DNA of 64,000 nucleotides from Aldehydirespirator sp965203635 (GTDB lineage: Bacteria > Actinomycetota > Acidimicrobiia > Acidimicrobiales > Aldehydirespiratoraceae): contig OZ241903.1 of NCBI GenBank assembly GCA_965203635.1, positions 3,286,001-3,350,000 of the forward strand, in the 5' to 3' direction. This document shows, piece by piece, positions 24,613 to 32,000 of this stretch. The first letter of the stretch is position 1; the number at the start of each line of letters is the position of its first letter. Under the pieces are notes generated by a model. That model was not told the origin of the DNA, did no database searches, and saw nothing but the letters and a program-made list of their open reading frames with translations. Made by a program: the position numbers and the translations under genes.

Positions 24613-27600
24613 GTGCTGTGTCACAATACGGCGGTGCCTGACACCGATTCCCTAGTTGCGGCAGCGGGCCGGTTGCTGGACCATCACCGGAGGTCTGTAT
24701 CCACTGGGGAAGACATCAGGTCCTCTGAGAGCGACATCCGTGCCGCTATACGCGATCTGTTCGCCGTGTCGGAACTGGCGCGTCGCGAGGACATGACGTT
24801 GGAGTCGGACCGGACCGACCTCCGCACAGGCCAGGTGATCCTTGAGGTCAAGCGCCGCATTCTCAAGGGAGGTGCCCCCAACCCGAAGCACATCAAGCAG
24901 CTCGACGGCTACCTCGACGACGCCAGATTGAAGGGTCGCCCTGAGAGGCTCGGCATCCTCACCGACGGCATGCATTGGGCGTTGCGTCCCAGCTCCGAGA
25001 CTGGAACGGCCTTCAAGGCAGCCGTCGTGCGTACATTCACTCTCCGCACGGAACACGATGCGGACGATTGGGAACTGTGGCTACGCGACCGCATCGACGT
25101 TCACGCCGGCGCTCTCCGTGCACCCACCCCGGAGTCGGTGGGGCATTCGTTCGGGGCAGGGTTGGCCGCTGTCAATGATGTGGCTGAGCTTCGTCGCCTC
25201 TACGACGACCATGCCTCTGATCCGACGGTCGGTGTCAAACGCGCCCTTTGGGAGGATCTGCTCGGGTCGGCGCTCGGCGAGGTCGTATCGAACACCAGCG
25301 ACCGTGATGGGCTGTTCGTGCGCCATACGTACCTGGCGGCTGCGGCAGCGCTGGCGCTTCAAGCGTCGTTCGACATGGACATCGAGGAAATCGCCGAGCA
25401 TGGACCTTCCCGCCTGATCGACGGGTCCGCCTTCGCGGAGCATGTCGGTGTGAGGGGCGTGATCGAGTCCGACTTCTTTGGATGGCCCAGCGAGACCGGC
25501 GGTGGCGAAGCCTGGGTACGTGGTCTTGCGCGGCGGGTGGCGCGCTATGACTGGAACCGAGCCGACTACGACATCGGCAGTGTGTTGTATCAGAGCGTCA
25601 TCACCGCCGAGGAACGCCAGCGTCTCGGCGAGTACTACACCCCGGACTGGCTCGCCGAGCGAGTGGTGGCGCAGACCGTCAACGACCCGCTGAACCAGCG
25701 CGTCGTTGATCCGGCCTGCGGCTCGGGGACGTTCCTGCGCGAAGCGATCAAGGCGTATGTCACCGCGGCCAGCGCGGCGAGCGTTCCGGCCTCTGAGGCG
25801 CTTACCGCGTTGCAACACAGCGTCCTGGGCGTTGACGTTCACCCGGTGGCGGTCCACTTGGCGCGGGCCGCGTGGGTGTCTGCGGCCAGCGACCTAATCA
25901 AGAGCGCTGGGGGCGCGGTAGATGTCTCCGTGCCGGTGTATCTCGGTGACAGCCTCCAACTGCGCTCAGACACACAAACACTCCTAGGCCAAGAGAGCGT
26001 TACCGTCCATACGGACCCCGCAACGACCGGCGGGGTGCATCTCGTGTTGGAGTTCCCCAAGACGCTGGTCGACAGCGGCGACGAGTTCGACTCGCTGCTG
26101 ATGCAAGCCGCCACCGACATCGAGGACGGCCTCGATCCCGTTCACACGCTTGAGACCGCCGGGATCTCCGCCGGACCCGACTACGACATGCTGCTGTCCA
26201 CGCTGAGAAGACTCAAGAAACTCCATGACGAGGGCCGCAACCACATCTGGGCCTACTACACCCGCAACCTGGTGCGCCCCGTGTGGCTCAGCACCGCCGC
26301 GGGGCAGGTCGACCGCATCGTCGGCAACCCACCCTGGCTCACCTACAACAAGACCGTCTCCTCGATCAGAGCAGCGTTGCAAGAACAAGCCAAGAAGCTC
26401 TACGGGCTGTGGCCCAAACCGCATTATGTGACCCAAGCCGACCTCGCCGGGCTGTTCTACACACGCTGCGTGGACCTCTACTTGCGGCCCGGCGGCGCGG
26501 CGGCGATGGTTATGCCGCATTCGGCTCTCGCCGCCGGGCAGTACGAGAAGTGGCGCACCGGCAACTGGGGACCGGTTTCTGCTGACCTCAGCCGTGACCC
26601 GTGGAATCTGGAGACCCTCGAACCCAACGACTTCTTCCCGGTCCCGTCCTGTGTCGTATTCTCGGCCAAGTCAGCCGCTCACGGCCTCTCATCGAAGGTC
26701 ATCGAATGGCACGGCTCGCCCGACACCCCCGCCGCGATCACCCGCAAGACGGTCCAAATGCCCGGCCACGGCACCAGGTCGCCGTACAGGCCCCGCGCCC
26801 ACAACGGCGCGACGATCTTCCCTCGACGCCTGTTCTTCGTCACCACCACGGCATCGAAGACCTCGCTCACGGGCAGCTCCAGCAACGTGCATCCGCTCTC
26901 CTCCAACCAGGACAAGGAACCGTGGAAGTCCCTCAACGTGTCGCATCTCCGCGGCACCATTCCCGACGACTACATCCACGACATCCACCGCGGCGACACG
27001 CTCGCCCCGTTCGTGACCCTCGACCCACTCAAGGCGATCCTGCCGTTCCCCCGAGCCGCTACCGCCCCGCCCGCGACCAGTGCCACCACCGGCGACGTGA
27101 ACCTTGCGCCGCTGCCATCCGTTCTGCGGCGCCGTTGGAAGCACATGGCCACAGCCTGGGAAGCCAACCGCACACCCAGCAGCACCCTGAGCCTCTTCAA
27201 GCAGCTCGATTACAGAAGTAAGCTGAGCAAACAGATACCACCGGCCGCGGCGCGGCTCATCTACACCAAGTCCGGGCGCCCGACAGCAGCCGTGCTCGAA
27301 CAGTCCGATGCGCTGATCGACCACAAGCTGTTCTGGATCGCATGCCGCAGCATTGACGAAGCCCACTACCTCGCAGCAATCATCAACAGCGACGTCCTGC
27401 GCGACGCCGTAGAGCCGCTCATGCCGAAGGGTCAATTCGGGGCGCGCGACCTGAATAAGCACCTGTGGAAACTGGACATCCCCGAATACGATCCAGCCGA
27501 CCGCACCCATGCAAGCCTCGCACAACTCGGCAGCACAGCCGCTGGCGAGGCATCTGCAGACCTCACGGACCTGCGAACCCAGCACGCCAAGAGAGGACGC

Positions 27601-27702
27601 CAGCTCACCTGGAGGGTCGCCCGCCGAGAACTATCCGCCCGTCTCGCCGCGTCCGCGACCGGCCAGAAGATCGAAACCCTCGTCAAGCAGCTCAACATCT
27701 GA
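24613..27702 (+). CDS. type IIG restriction-modification enzyme (fused nuclease and N6-adenine methyltransferase)
   Basis: 1029 aa. N-terminal PD-(D/E)XK-like nuclease region: D69, then LEVK (77-80) in the fold context that follows DMTLESDRTD. Methyltransferase: motif X YYTPDWLAERVV (about 344), motif I VVDPACGSGTFL (about 363), motif IV NPPW (about 574), followed by a target-recognition C-terminal half. This single-chain layout is typical of Eco57I-like or stand-alone phage-defence enzymes. Start is GTG 24613 or GTG 24634; neither has a clear ribosome binding site. GC is lower than upstream genes, and it opens the accessory island. Confidence 0.85.
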   Translation: MLCHNTAVPDTDSLVAAAGRLLDHHRRSVSTGEDIRSSESDIRAAIRDLFAVSELARREDMTLESDRTDLRTGQVILEVKRRILKGGAPNPKHIKQLDGYLDDARLKGRPERLGILTDGMHWALRPSSETGTAFKAAVVRTFTLRTEHDADDWELWLRDRIDVHAGALRAPTPESVGHSFGAGLAAVNDVAELRRLYDDHASDPTVGVKRALWEDLLGSALGEVVSNTSDRDGLFVRHTYLAAAAALALQASFDMDIEEIAEHGPSRLIDGSAFAEHVGVRGVIESDFFGWPSETGGGEAWVRGLARRVARYDWNRADYDIGSVLYQSVITAEERQRLGEYYTPDWLAERVVAQTVNDPLNQRVVDPACGSGTFLREAIKAYVTAASAASVPASEALTALQHSVLGVDVHPVAVHLARAAWVSAASDLIKSAGGAVDVSVPVYLGDSLQLRSDTQTLLGQESVTVHTDPATTGGVHLVLEFPKTLVDSGDEFDSLLMQAATDIEDGLDPVHTLETAGISAGPDYDMLLSTLRRLKKLHDEGRNHIWAYYTRNLVRPVWLSTAAGQVDRIVGNPPWLTYNKTVSSIRAALQEQAKKLYGLWPKPHYVTQADLAGLFYTRCVDLYLRPGGAAAMVMPHSALAAGQYEKWRTGNWGPVSADLSRDPWNLETLEPNDFFPVPSCVVFSAKSAAHGLSSKVIEWHGSPDTPAAITRKTVQMPGHGTRSPYRPRAHNGATIFPRRLFFVTTTASKTSLTGSSSNVHPLSSNQDKEPWKSLNVSHLRGTIPDDYIHDIHRGDTLAPFVTLDPLKAILPFPRAATAPPATSATTGDVNLAPLPSVLRRRWKHMATAWEANRTPSSTLSLFKQLDYRSKLSKQIPPAAARLIYTKSGRPTAAVLEQSDALIDHKLFWIACRSIDEAHYLAAIINSDVLRDAVEPLMPKGQFGARDLNKHLWKLDIPEYDPADRTHASLAQLGSTAAGEASADLTDLRTQHAKRGRQLTWRVARRELSARLAASATGQKIETLVKQLNI

Positions 27703-27774
27703 CCTCGGTACCGGGCACGGACTATTCACCACTAAGTCGTCATGGCGGAGCCGTTTACGGATCATGCCTCCACG

Positions 27775-28060
27775 ACGCGGGTCATCTGTTGGGTGGTGTC
27801 GAGCGGCCGGGTGTTGTGCTGCCTGACATACCAACGCCGCTAGGCATCCGACCCGCGACGACCGAACGCAGCATCGAGACCCTCGCCGAAGAGATCTGGC
27901 CCTGGCCAAAGATGGACTGGAACCAGAGTCAGCTAGACGGTCGGCTCCCCATCACACTATCGGCATCCAAGAAGGCGACCAGGATCCTCAAGAACCTGCC
28001 AGACGAATACTCGCATCAAGCAGCTGCGCGATCTACATGCAAATGCCGCCCTCATCGGCC
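27775..28060 (+). pseudogene. decayed C-terminal fragment resembling prokaryotic Argonaute (PIWI end)
   Basis: An open stretch encodes LPDIPTPLGIRPATTERSIETLAEEI, then KMDWNQSQLDGRLPIT, then KKATRILKNLPDEY. The pattern ETLAEEI-(hydrophobic)-KMDWN-(x)-LPIT-(x)-ILK is the characteristic C-terminus of long prokaryotic Argonautes. Between EEI and KMDWN the frame reads WPWP, where LALT-like would be expected, best explained by two compensating single-base indels. No start, PAZ, MID or DEDX residues are present, and the frame ends in junk. Family assignment is by motif recognition only. Confidence 0.5.
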
Positions 28061-28545
28061 CAGACCTGGAGTTGGCCCTTGAACTCGACCGTCTCCTTCT
28101 CAGCAGTGTCCCAGGAGTCCTCAGACACCGTCGCCTCGGCGACCACGTCCCTGCCCACGAGGCCCCGAGTGCCGAACTTCGCCAGATGCCAACCCACCGC
28201 GGCCACGCTCTTTGAGTGGACAAGCCGCCGGCTTGTCCTCCGCGGTGAGCACGGAGACGAGGTCCACCAGCGGCATCTGGGTGTGGCTCTGGCTCCAAGC
28301 ATAGAACCCGACAACGGGGATCTCGAACTCCGACTACAGCCACGCGGAGCACATCGCCAAGAACGCGGTCTTGCCCGTCCCCCAGCCGCCGTCGAGCGCC
28401 ACGACCGCCGGACCGTCCATCTCCGCGATCGCTCGACAGACCGCCTTGACGTGCTCCCCAGCGGCCGAGCCTGTCGTTCGCGAACGGGCTTTCGAGCGTG
28501 ACTTCGAAGCCCATGGGGCGTACGAACATCGCCCGAACCTACAGA
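28030..28545 (-). pseudogene. decayed KAP-family P-loop NTPase
   Basis: Minus strand. Fragments in order: TLESPFANDRLGR, then after a +1 shift (near 28458) EHVKAVCRAIAEMDGPAVVAL and the Walker A GGWGTGKT, then FLAMCSAWL, an in-frame TAG (near 28334), FEIPVVGFYAWSQSHT and PLVDLVSVLTAEDK. After another shift a helix-rich piece continues (LAKFGTRGLVGRDVVAE). The order matches KAP NTPases, where an NDRLGR motif precedes Walker A and an F-x-A-W motif follows. A frameshift plus a stop make it inactive. It is convergent with the Argonaute-like remnant. Confidence 0.6.
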
Positions 28546-28764
28546 AACCGGCTGCTGCAACAGCTCTAGTCAAGGCGCCTACCCTGCCCTGTGTGTGGTC
28601 CCCGGATGTGCCGTCATCATGGCTACGGTGCCGGCCGTGCATTTCACTACCGGAGTCACTCCACTCTCACCAACTGCCGCAGACCCACCGTCACCACCCA
28701 ACGGCAAAGCGTGTCTCATCACATCTGACGTCCAGCGGGAGACGGCACGTTGGAGGTAGAGCAG

Positions 28765-29124
28765 GTGACCGCGGCGCGAGAACGATGGTGGTCCCGAGCA
28801 GCGTCATCCATGGGCGGATACAGGGTTCTGGTGCTTTGGCTCCTGCCGCCCGTCGCAGTCATCTGCGGTTCGTGCGTGTTTGCCGTCTGGTACACGTCGC
28901 GGCTGGGACTGGAAGGCATGACCGCGAGCATGCTCGTCTGGGTACTCGCGATGTCGCAGACCTATGCGTTCATCGGGAGCTTGGGATGGATCATCAAGAT
29001 GGTACGTTGGTTCAAGCGGGTGGCCAAGAAGGCCGAGCCGACGGCCGATAAGGCCCTTGACTGGTGGATGGGCTACCTCCAAGAGAGGTTCGGCAGCGAC
29101 TCTTCCCAACCCGAAGTCGAGTGA
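28765..29124 (+). CDS. small two-helix membrane protein, unknown
   Basis: 119 aa from GTG 28765, chosen because GGAGG (28752-28756) sits 8 nt before it. Hydrophobic helices at about 18-42 (YRVLVLWLLPPVAVICGSC) and 53-76 (MLVWVLAMSQTYAFIGSLGW), followed by a basic-then-acidic cytoplasmic-like tail (WFKRVAKKAEPTADK). No family recognised. It may be an accessory membrane subunit in the island. Confidence 0.55.
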   Translation: MTAARERWWSRAASSMGGYRVLVLWLLPPVAVICGSCVFAVWYTSRLGLEGMTASMLVWVLAMSQTYAFIGSLGWIIKMVRWFKRVAKKAEPTADKALDWWMGYLQERFGSDSSQPEVE

Positions 29125-29456
29125 TGCTCTCAACTTGGAGAGTTCCGGTTCCCTGGCCGCTCAAGCCCTGAGGTCGGGAACCGGCGGATGGGAGTGGGAA
29201 TGCAGATGGGCGGTAGCCGACGGCTGCGAAACTCGTGGGTGTCGGTCGGGCGCCTGCCCGGCACCATCACACGACGCTCCAGACCGCCGGATCCGAGGAG
29301 TTTGCGGCGTATGACGAGCGAAGGTCGCCGAGACCCAGACTTGCGCACCCACAGCCGACGAGCGGCCGCGCAGGGACTTGCAAGCATTCGTGGAGCGGCT
29401 GACCAAGGTCAGCAGGATCGGAGTCCAGGTGAAGAGACGATCAGGGTCTGGCCAGC
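29125..29456. other. 332-bp interval, mostly without a convincing gene
   Basis: No RNA gene or strong terminator is seen. The only candidate is the short reading frame at 29311-29460 described separately. Frames upstream of it are Arg/Pro-rich and look non-coding. Confidence 0.3.
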
Positions 29457-29460
29457 GTGA
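29311..29460 (+). CDS. possible 49-aa leader ORF coupled to the carbamoyltransferase
   Basis: ATG 29311 has an AGGAG 10 nt upstream, and its TGA overlaps the GTG start of the next gene (GTGA at 29457-29460), the same coupling style used elsewhere in the window. The product is Arg/Gln-rich (RTHSRRAAAQGLASIRG) with no recognisable domain. It may be a translational leader rather than a functional protein, or chance. Confidence 0.3.
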   Translation: MTSEGRRDPDLRTHSRRAAAQGLASIRGAADQGQQDRSPGEETIRVWPA

Positions 29461-31061
29461 ACATCGTTTCATACAACCCTGGCCACGACGGAGCGGTCGC
29501 CCACCTCAAAGACGGCCACCTCGTCTCCTCCGTGGAGGCGGAGAAGGACTCCAACTACCGCTATACCCCGATCGCGAGCCACGACCTCATCGACGCCCTT
29601 GGCCGGCTCGAAGAAGTGCCGGACGTGGTGTGCACTGGAGGCTGGTGGCAGCGCGAAGCGCAACCGACCGGGCCACGTTTCCACGTTGGGTATCGCGGTC
29701 TGTCGAGAGACGAGATCGCTATGGAAGACGGCCACTTGATCGGGAAGTCGGTGTCGTTCTTTTCGTCCTCCCACGAGCGATCACACCTACTCTGCGGGTT
29801 TGGCATGTCCCCCTACCCGCAAGGTTCGTCCTGCTACGCGCTGGTATGGGAAGGGACGATCGGCGCGTTCTACGAGATCGGCCCCGATATGAACATCACA
29901 TGGATCGCGGATGTGATGAACGAACCTGGGCACAGGTACGCAGCGATCTACGGACTGGCGGATCCGACCTTCCCAAAGGATGCGCCGTTCTCGCGCCTCA
30001 CAGACGCCGGAAAGCTGATGGCGCTCGCCTCCTTCTCGCGGAGGAGTACACCGACCGTCGAGGAAGAGGAGTTGATGACGTTCCTCCTCTCGTCTCGACA
30101 TGTTCGGCTCGACCTCTACGATCAGCTTGAGTCGTCCGTCTACTTCAACGTGGGCACAGACGACCCAGAGTTTCGCAACTTTGCTGGCATCTACAGCGAT
30201 CGGATCTTCGAGACCTTTCACCGGTTCGCTCAGAAGAACCTGCGCAAGGGCCTACCACTGGTTGTGACCGGGGGTTGCGCTCTGAACTGCGACTGGAACA
30301 CCAGATGGAGAGAGACAGGCCTCTTCTCTGACGTCTTTGTGCCGCCAGTTCCCAACGACTCAGGCTCAGCGATCGGGACGGCAATCGACGCTCAGCTCCA
30401 CTTGACCGGCGATGCCAAGATCGAATGGAACGTCTATTCCGGATTGCCCTTCAGGACGGATTCCCCGGTAAATCGTGGCCGGTACGACATCAGCGACGCT
30501 ACCTGCGAGGACGTCGCGCGCATGCTGAGTGGCGGCCTGGTCCTCGGCTGGGTCAGCGGCAGGTACGAGATCGGTCCTCGCGCCCTAGGCAATAGGTCGA
30601 TTCTCGCAGCTCCGTTCGACGAACGAACGAGAATGCGTTTGAACGAGATCAAGCGGCGCGAGCAGTTCCGACCAATTGCCCCTGCTTGTCTGGAAGCTGA
30701 CGCTGAGCGCTGGTTCGGCTGCGAACACGAGAGCCCGCACATGCTGTTTACTTACACGGCCAACACGGACGCTCTTCCCGCCGTAACGCATGTGAACGGC
30801 ACGGCCAGGCTCCAAACAGTAAGCCCGAACACGAACGCAAGCCTGTATGAGCTGCTCGCTGCCTTCAAGGCGCGCACACGCTACGGGGTGCTTTGCAATA
30901 CGTCTCTCAACTTCAACGGGAAGGGCTTCATCAACAACCTGACAGATCTCGACACGTACACCGTGGATCACGGCCTGGATGGGTTCGTGGTCGAGGGGCG
31001 CGCGTATCTCCACCGGGAGTCGCCGTACTACAAGGCGTATCGGAGGGATGGCACTCGGTGA
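29457..31061 (+). CDS. NodU/CmcH-type O-carbamoyltransferase
   Basis: 534 aa. N-terminal TsaD-like ASKHA domain (begins MNIVSYNPGHDGAVAHLKDG, with SSHERSHLLCGFG supplying metal-ligand histidines) and the C-terminal YrdC-like carbamoyltransferase domain (GWVSGRYEIGPRALGNRSILAAPFD, FRPIAPACLEADAERWF, NTSLNFNGKGFINN). It transfers carbamoyl from carbamoyl-AMP to a hydroxyl, classically on a sugar or antibiotic. With the two glycosyltransferase genes downstream, carbamoylation of a surface or capsular glycan is inferred. The stop overlaps the next start (GTGA). Confidence 0.9.
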   Translation: MNIVSYNPGHDGAVAHLKDGHLVSSVEAEKDSNYRYTPIASHDLIDALGRLEEVPDVVCTGGWWQREAQPTGPRFHVGYRGLSRDEIAMEDGHLIGKSVSFFSSSHERSHLLCGFGMSPYPQGSSCYALVWEGTIGAFYEIGPDMNITWIADVMNEPGHRYAAIYGLADPTFPKDAPFSRLTDAGKLMALASFSRRSTPTVEEEELMTFLLSSRHVRLDLYDQLESSVYFNVGTDDPEFRNFAGIYSDRIFETFHRFAQKNLRKGLPLVVTGGCALNCDWNTRWRETGLFSDVFVPPVPNDSGSAIGTAIDAQLHLTGDAKIEWNVYSGLPFRTDSPVNRGRYDISDATCEDVARMLSGGLVLGWVSGRYEIGPRALGNRSILAAPFDERTRMRLNEIKRREQFRPIAPACLEADAERWFGCEHESPHMLFTYTANTDALPAVTHVNGTARLQTVSPNTNASLYELLAAFKARTRYGVLCNTSLNFNGKGFINNLTDLDTYTVDHGLDGFVVEGRAYLHRESPYYKAYRRDGTR

Positions 31062-31975
31062 GATCGCCAAGACACAATCGCGGGAAGCCACAGCTTGAGC
31101 CGGCGGCAGCCAGGAACAGCCCTCGGCTCCAGACCTCGGCGACCGACGTGTACGCGCCTGGCTTTGAAGAGGACGACCTCCTGAGGTCCGATTTCATTCG
31201 ACAGTTGACGCTGCATCAGTTACTCCGCAATGAGGCAGAATCGGAACGGGATGGGGCTGATCAGACTGAGCGAATCCCCAGAACGCTGGTGCAGTTCTGG
31301 CACGACCCGCATGACGTGCCGCCGGACGTGCGCAGCTGCCTCGATAGTTGGGGCTCTTTGCGCACCGAGGGATTTCGCTTCCGGATGTTCAACGATGATT
31401 CCGCAGGCGCCTACATCGCGGAGCAGTACGGTTCGCGGCAACTCGCCGCCTTTGGGCGATGTAGGCATCCCGCAATGCGGAGCGACTACTTGCGTCTGTG
31501 TTTCGTGCTCGCGGAAGGTGGCCTGTACGTCGACGCCGACGATGTGCTGTTGAGCGACGGGTGGAAGGACATCTTCCGCAAGCACACTCTGAAGGTGCAG
31601 GCGCTCGCCTACGACGTCTCTGCCGGCGGCATGGTGTCGCCGTCTGAATTGCGCCGTACCGACTTCCCGACCCGCGACCGCATCTTCTACGTCAACAACA
31701 ACCCGATAGCGGCGCCAGCTGGTCACCCGGTGTTGCGACGAGCTCTGGCTCGCGCGACCGACAGGCTCCTGGGAGGCGAGCCAGCGCCGGAGATCCAATC
31801 GACAACCGGCCCTGGGAACCTCACTGCCGCGCTGGCCGGACACGCTCGCGAGTTGCAGGTAAAGGATGCTCCTTCAGACTTCGAGCTCCTTCTCGAATGG
31901 GAGCGAACTGCGGAACCGCAGTGGGACCTTGACTACCGGAACGACGCCCGCAACTGGCGCAATATGGATCCCTGA
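31058..31975 (+). CDS. DXD glycosyltransferase (capsular/Gly_transf_sug family)
   Basis: 305 aa. IPRTLVQFWHDP opening and RHPAMRSDYLRLCFVLAEGGLYVDADD containing the DXD metal-nucleotide motif, as in OCH1/capsule-type alpha-glycosyltransferases. Further FYVNNNPIAAPAGHPVLRRAL and STTGPGNLT match the acceptor-side core. GTG 31058 overlaps the carbamoyltransferase stop, with GGAGGG 11 nt upstream. It likely transfers a sugar to the glycan that the upstream enzyme carbamoylates. Soluble, cytoplasmic side of the membrane. Confidence 0.85.
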   Translation: MRSPRHNRGKPQLEPAAARNSPRLQTSATDVYAPGFEEDDLLRSDFIRQLTLHQLLRNEAESERDGADQTERIPRTLVQFWHDPHDVPPDVRSCLDSWGSLRTEGFRFRMFNDDSAGAYIAEQYGSRQLAAFGRCRHPAMRSDYLRLCFVLAEGGLYVDADDVLLSDGWKDIFRKHTLKVQALAYDVSAGGMVSPSELRRTDFPTRDRIFYVNNNPIAAPAGHPVLRRALARATDRLLGGEPAPEIQSTTGPGNLTAALAGHARELQVKDAPSDFELLLEWERTAEPQWDLDYRNDARNWRNMDP

Positions 31976-32000
31976 CGGATCGGAGCGGACTGGCCCCGGT

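Noticed and set aside
28030..28245. Plus-strand frame encoding a Leu-rich helix opposite the KAP remnant
   Set aside because: The minus strand matches KAP motif order; the plus frame has no start signal or recognised family.
31866..32000. Upstream extension of the GT25-GH16 protein to 31866
   Set aside because: Overlaps the last 110 bp of the glycosyltransferase in another frame and is not conserved-looking; ATG 32001 used.
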